From assembly GCA_019634165.1 (NCBI GenBank), contig JAHQVT010000007.1:124001-188000 (forward strand): a DNA stretch of 64,000 nt. The letters are read 5' to 3'. Positions 62,550-64,000 of this stretch are shown in pieces. The notes under the pieces were generated by a model. The model was given only the letters and a program-made list of their open reading frames with translations, was not told where the DNA came from and ran no database searches. Source of the stretch: Rhodospirillales bacterium. GTDB taxonomy: Bacteria > Pseudomonadota > Alphaproteobacteria > Rhodospirillales > Thalassospiraceae. A program made the translations under genes and the position numbers. The stretch's first letter is position 1; every line of letters begins with the position of its first letter.

Positions 62550-64000
62550 GACATTTGCTCGGCTTGTTGCCGTTTAGAAGGCGCTCTGCCATATGCCGAA
62601 CGCGGACGTGCGCTGTTTAAAATGATGCCATCGGGGGTAATTCCGGCTGTGCGCAATTGATCCAATGCATGACTGATGTCATCGCGTTTGCTATGCCCGC
62701 AGCGCACAGCCATCAGTTTGACGTCAGCGCTCCGCAAGGCGACCACGCCATCGGCAATCGACAGGATCGGCGGCGTATCAATGATGGTGTGCGAAAACCG
62801 GCCACGCAAAGCCGCAATCACACCACCCAGTTTCGTTTCAATCAGGCTGGTGGCAATCGTGCCGGGCACCGCCATGCGTGCGCCGATATAATGAACCCCG
62901 GTGCTTTGAGGCCAAAGGGCATCTTCAATCTTGCCATCGCCCGATAAAACAGCAGTCAGATCGACAATACCTTGCTGATTTTCAAACACCGAAACCGGAC
63001 CCGGATCATGCAAATCCGCATCAAGCAGCACCACCGATCCCCCCATTGCCGATAGCTTGTCTGCCAGTGCCCGCGCAAGATAACTTTTGCCATCCCCCGG
63101 TGCAGCAGACCCGATTGCAATCACTTGTGATTTAGTGTCAGAACCACCTGCTTCGTTCGACCGTTTGAGGGCGTTTTGATTCAAAATCCGCATCAAAACC
63201 GCCAAATGTCCAATTGCTTCATCGCCCGCCATTCCATTGCCGCTCGCTTCGGGAATGCGGGCGTAAAGCGGAATACCTAACGAGCTTTCCGGTTCAAAAT
63301 CATTGCCAATGGTCTGATCGAAATAGTGGCGGAGCAACCCCGCCCCAACGGCTGCAAAAATTGCAGCCATCACGGCCATCAAAATCAAATCACGCTTACC
63401 GGGAAATTCGGATTGCGTTGGGGCCGTTGGGCTCCGCAATATTTCCACATCGCCTCGAAATGATGCCAATTCACGGCGCATGGTTTGAACATGCAGGCCC
63501 AATTCCTGAACATTCTGACGCGTCATCGCAACAGATCGCAACAATGCCGCCTGTCCTTGCAATCGGGCATGGCGGTCCGCCATCCGGCTTTGCCAGTCAT
63601 CGCGTTGCTGTGTCACCAAGCGCAATTGTTCTTCCGAACCGGCCAGATCAAGATTGAGCTGATCTGCAACATCGTCGGCCAGTTTGGTTAAAGCCCCGCG
63701 CAATTCATCCAATTCGCGGCTTTTGCCCTGCATGACCGGGTGCTTGGGTCCATAACGTTGATCAAGGGTAGCAAATTCCTGCTTTTTCGCATCAAACTGC
63801 GTGACCAATTGCGCAATAACCGGATGGTTTGCGACGTCCGGTATGGTCAAAAGGTCTTGCAGGCCTGACGCTTGATTACGGCTTCGCGCGGCCATTCGAA
63901 TGCTTGTCAGTTCCTGACTGAGTTTTTCCGCCTGTTCATCAAGTGCATAGATGCGATCCAGCATCATTTTGCTTTCATCGGCATCCAACACGCCAGCTTG
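62546..64000 (-). CDS. Wzc-like polysaccharide co-polymerase/tyrosine kinase, N-terminus outside window
   Basis: At least 484 residues, open to the right edge. The visible part starts in a periplasmic coiled coil (RIYALDEQAEKLSQELTSIRM; AEEL-type heptads; QGAALLRS region), then a helix near DLILMAVMAAIFAAVGAGLL and the cytoplasmic kinase-like domain: Walker A SAAPGDGKSYLARALA, Walker A' VVLLDADLHDPG and Walker B HTIIDTPPIL. The C-terminus (SAYGRAPSKRQQAEQMS) carries only one Tyr, fewer than the usual tyrosine cluster. It controls chain length and export of the polysaccharide. Wzz domain is outside the window. Confidence 0.9.
   Translation of the reverse strand, partial: QAGVLDADESKMMLDRIYALDEQAEKLSQELTSIRMAARSRNQASGLQDLLTIPDVANHPVIAQLVTQFDAKKQEFATLDQRYGPKHPVMQGKSRELDELRGALTKLADDVADQLNLDLAGSEEQLRLVTQQRDDWQSRMADRHARLQGQAALLRSVAMTRQNVQELGLHVQTMRRELASFRGDVEILRSPTAPTQSEFPGKRDLILMAVMAAIFAAVGAGLLRHYFDQTIGNDFEPESSLGIPLYARIPEASGNGMAGDEAIGHLAVLMRILNQNALKRSNEAGGSDTKSQVIAIGSAAPGDGKSYLARALADKLSAMGGSVVLLDADLHDPGPVSVFENQQGIVDLTAVLSGDGKIEDALWPQSTGVHYIGARMAVPGTIATSLIETKLGGVIAALRGRFSHTIIDTPPILSIADGVVALRSADVKLMAVRCGHSKRDDISHALDQLRTAGITPDGIILNSARPRSAYGRAPSKRQQAEQMS

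Overview
This 64 kb window looks like the chromosome of a marine or soil alphaproteobacterium of the Rhodospirillales, most like Thalassospira (inference from gene content and codon style, no search run). Supporting signs are a class I lysyl-tRNA synthetase, TRAP transport, OhrR/Ohr peroxide defence, several LysR regulators and roughly mid-50s percent GC by eye.

Layout. (1) 1-7.7 kb, minus strand: part of a T7-like (podovirus-type) prophage with portal, scaffold, major capsid and two tail-collar proteins. A plus-strand LysR-RidA pair sits inside the structural block. No terminase, integrase or replication gene is visible here. (2) 7.7-9 kb: a gene-poor junction with a 95-residue unknown protein, a diverged repeat of that gene's 3' end, and a 30-residue membrane-peptide gene with its own terminator. 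(3) 9-16.3 kb: a catabolic island with a LacI repressor, divergent TRAP transporter (dctPQM), VOC enzyme, RuBisCO-like protein and four-carbon-acid-sugar kinase family protein. It probably imports and degrades a sugar-acid-like compound. (4) 16.3-30 kb: S24 repressor, MASE1-CHASE hybrid kinase, class IV aminotransferase, DUF4136 lipoprotein, TetR, a membrane protein, a secreted duplicated ABM-domain protein with divergent LysR, LysRS and a chemoreceptor with a PilZ-like tail. (5) 30-36.5 kb: MAPEG and DUF1801 proteins, then an OhrR-controlled organic peroxide module (OhrR, secreted esterase, Ohr), small membrane proteins, a LysE exporter and an AraC regulator. (6) 36.5-45.2 kb: DinG-like helicase, an AT-richer pair of envelope proteins of unknown function, a TPC-motif P1B-ATPase with HdeD, a small cysteine protein and a Crp/Fnr regulator. 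(7) 45-58.3 kb: PAS-GGDEF-EAL protein, TerB-like protein, hydroxyacid dehydrogenase, cysteine-rich protein, methyltransferase, SlyX, DUF3095, LysR, MFS, GreB and HrpB. (8) 58.4-64 kb: an exopolysaccharide or O-antigen type cluster with two O-antigen-ligase/polymerase-like proteins, an alpha/alpha-toroid protein and a Wzc-like chain-length/tyrosine-kinase protein that runs off the window.

The most interesting items are the RuBisCO-like operon with its VOC partner, the small membrane-peptide locus beside the prophage, the cargo pair inside the prophage structural genes, and the OhrR region with twin operators and a five-copy 12-bp repeat. No tRNA, rRNA, CRISPR array or insertion sequence was recognised.
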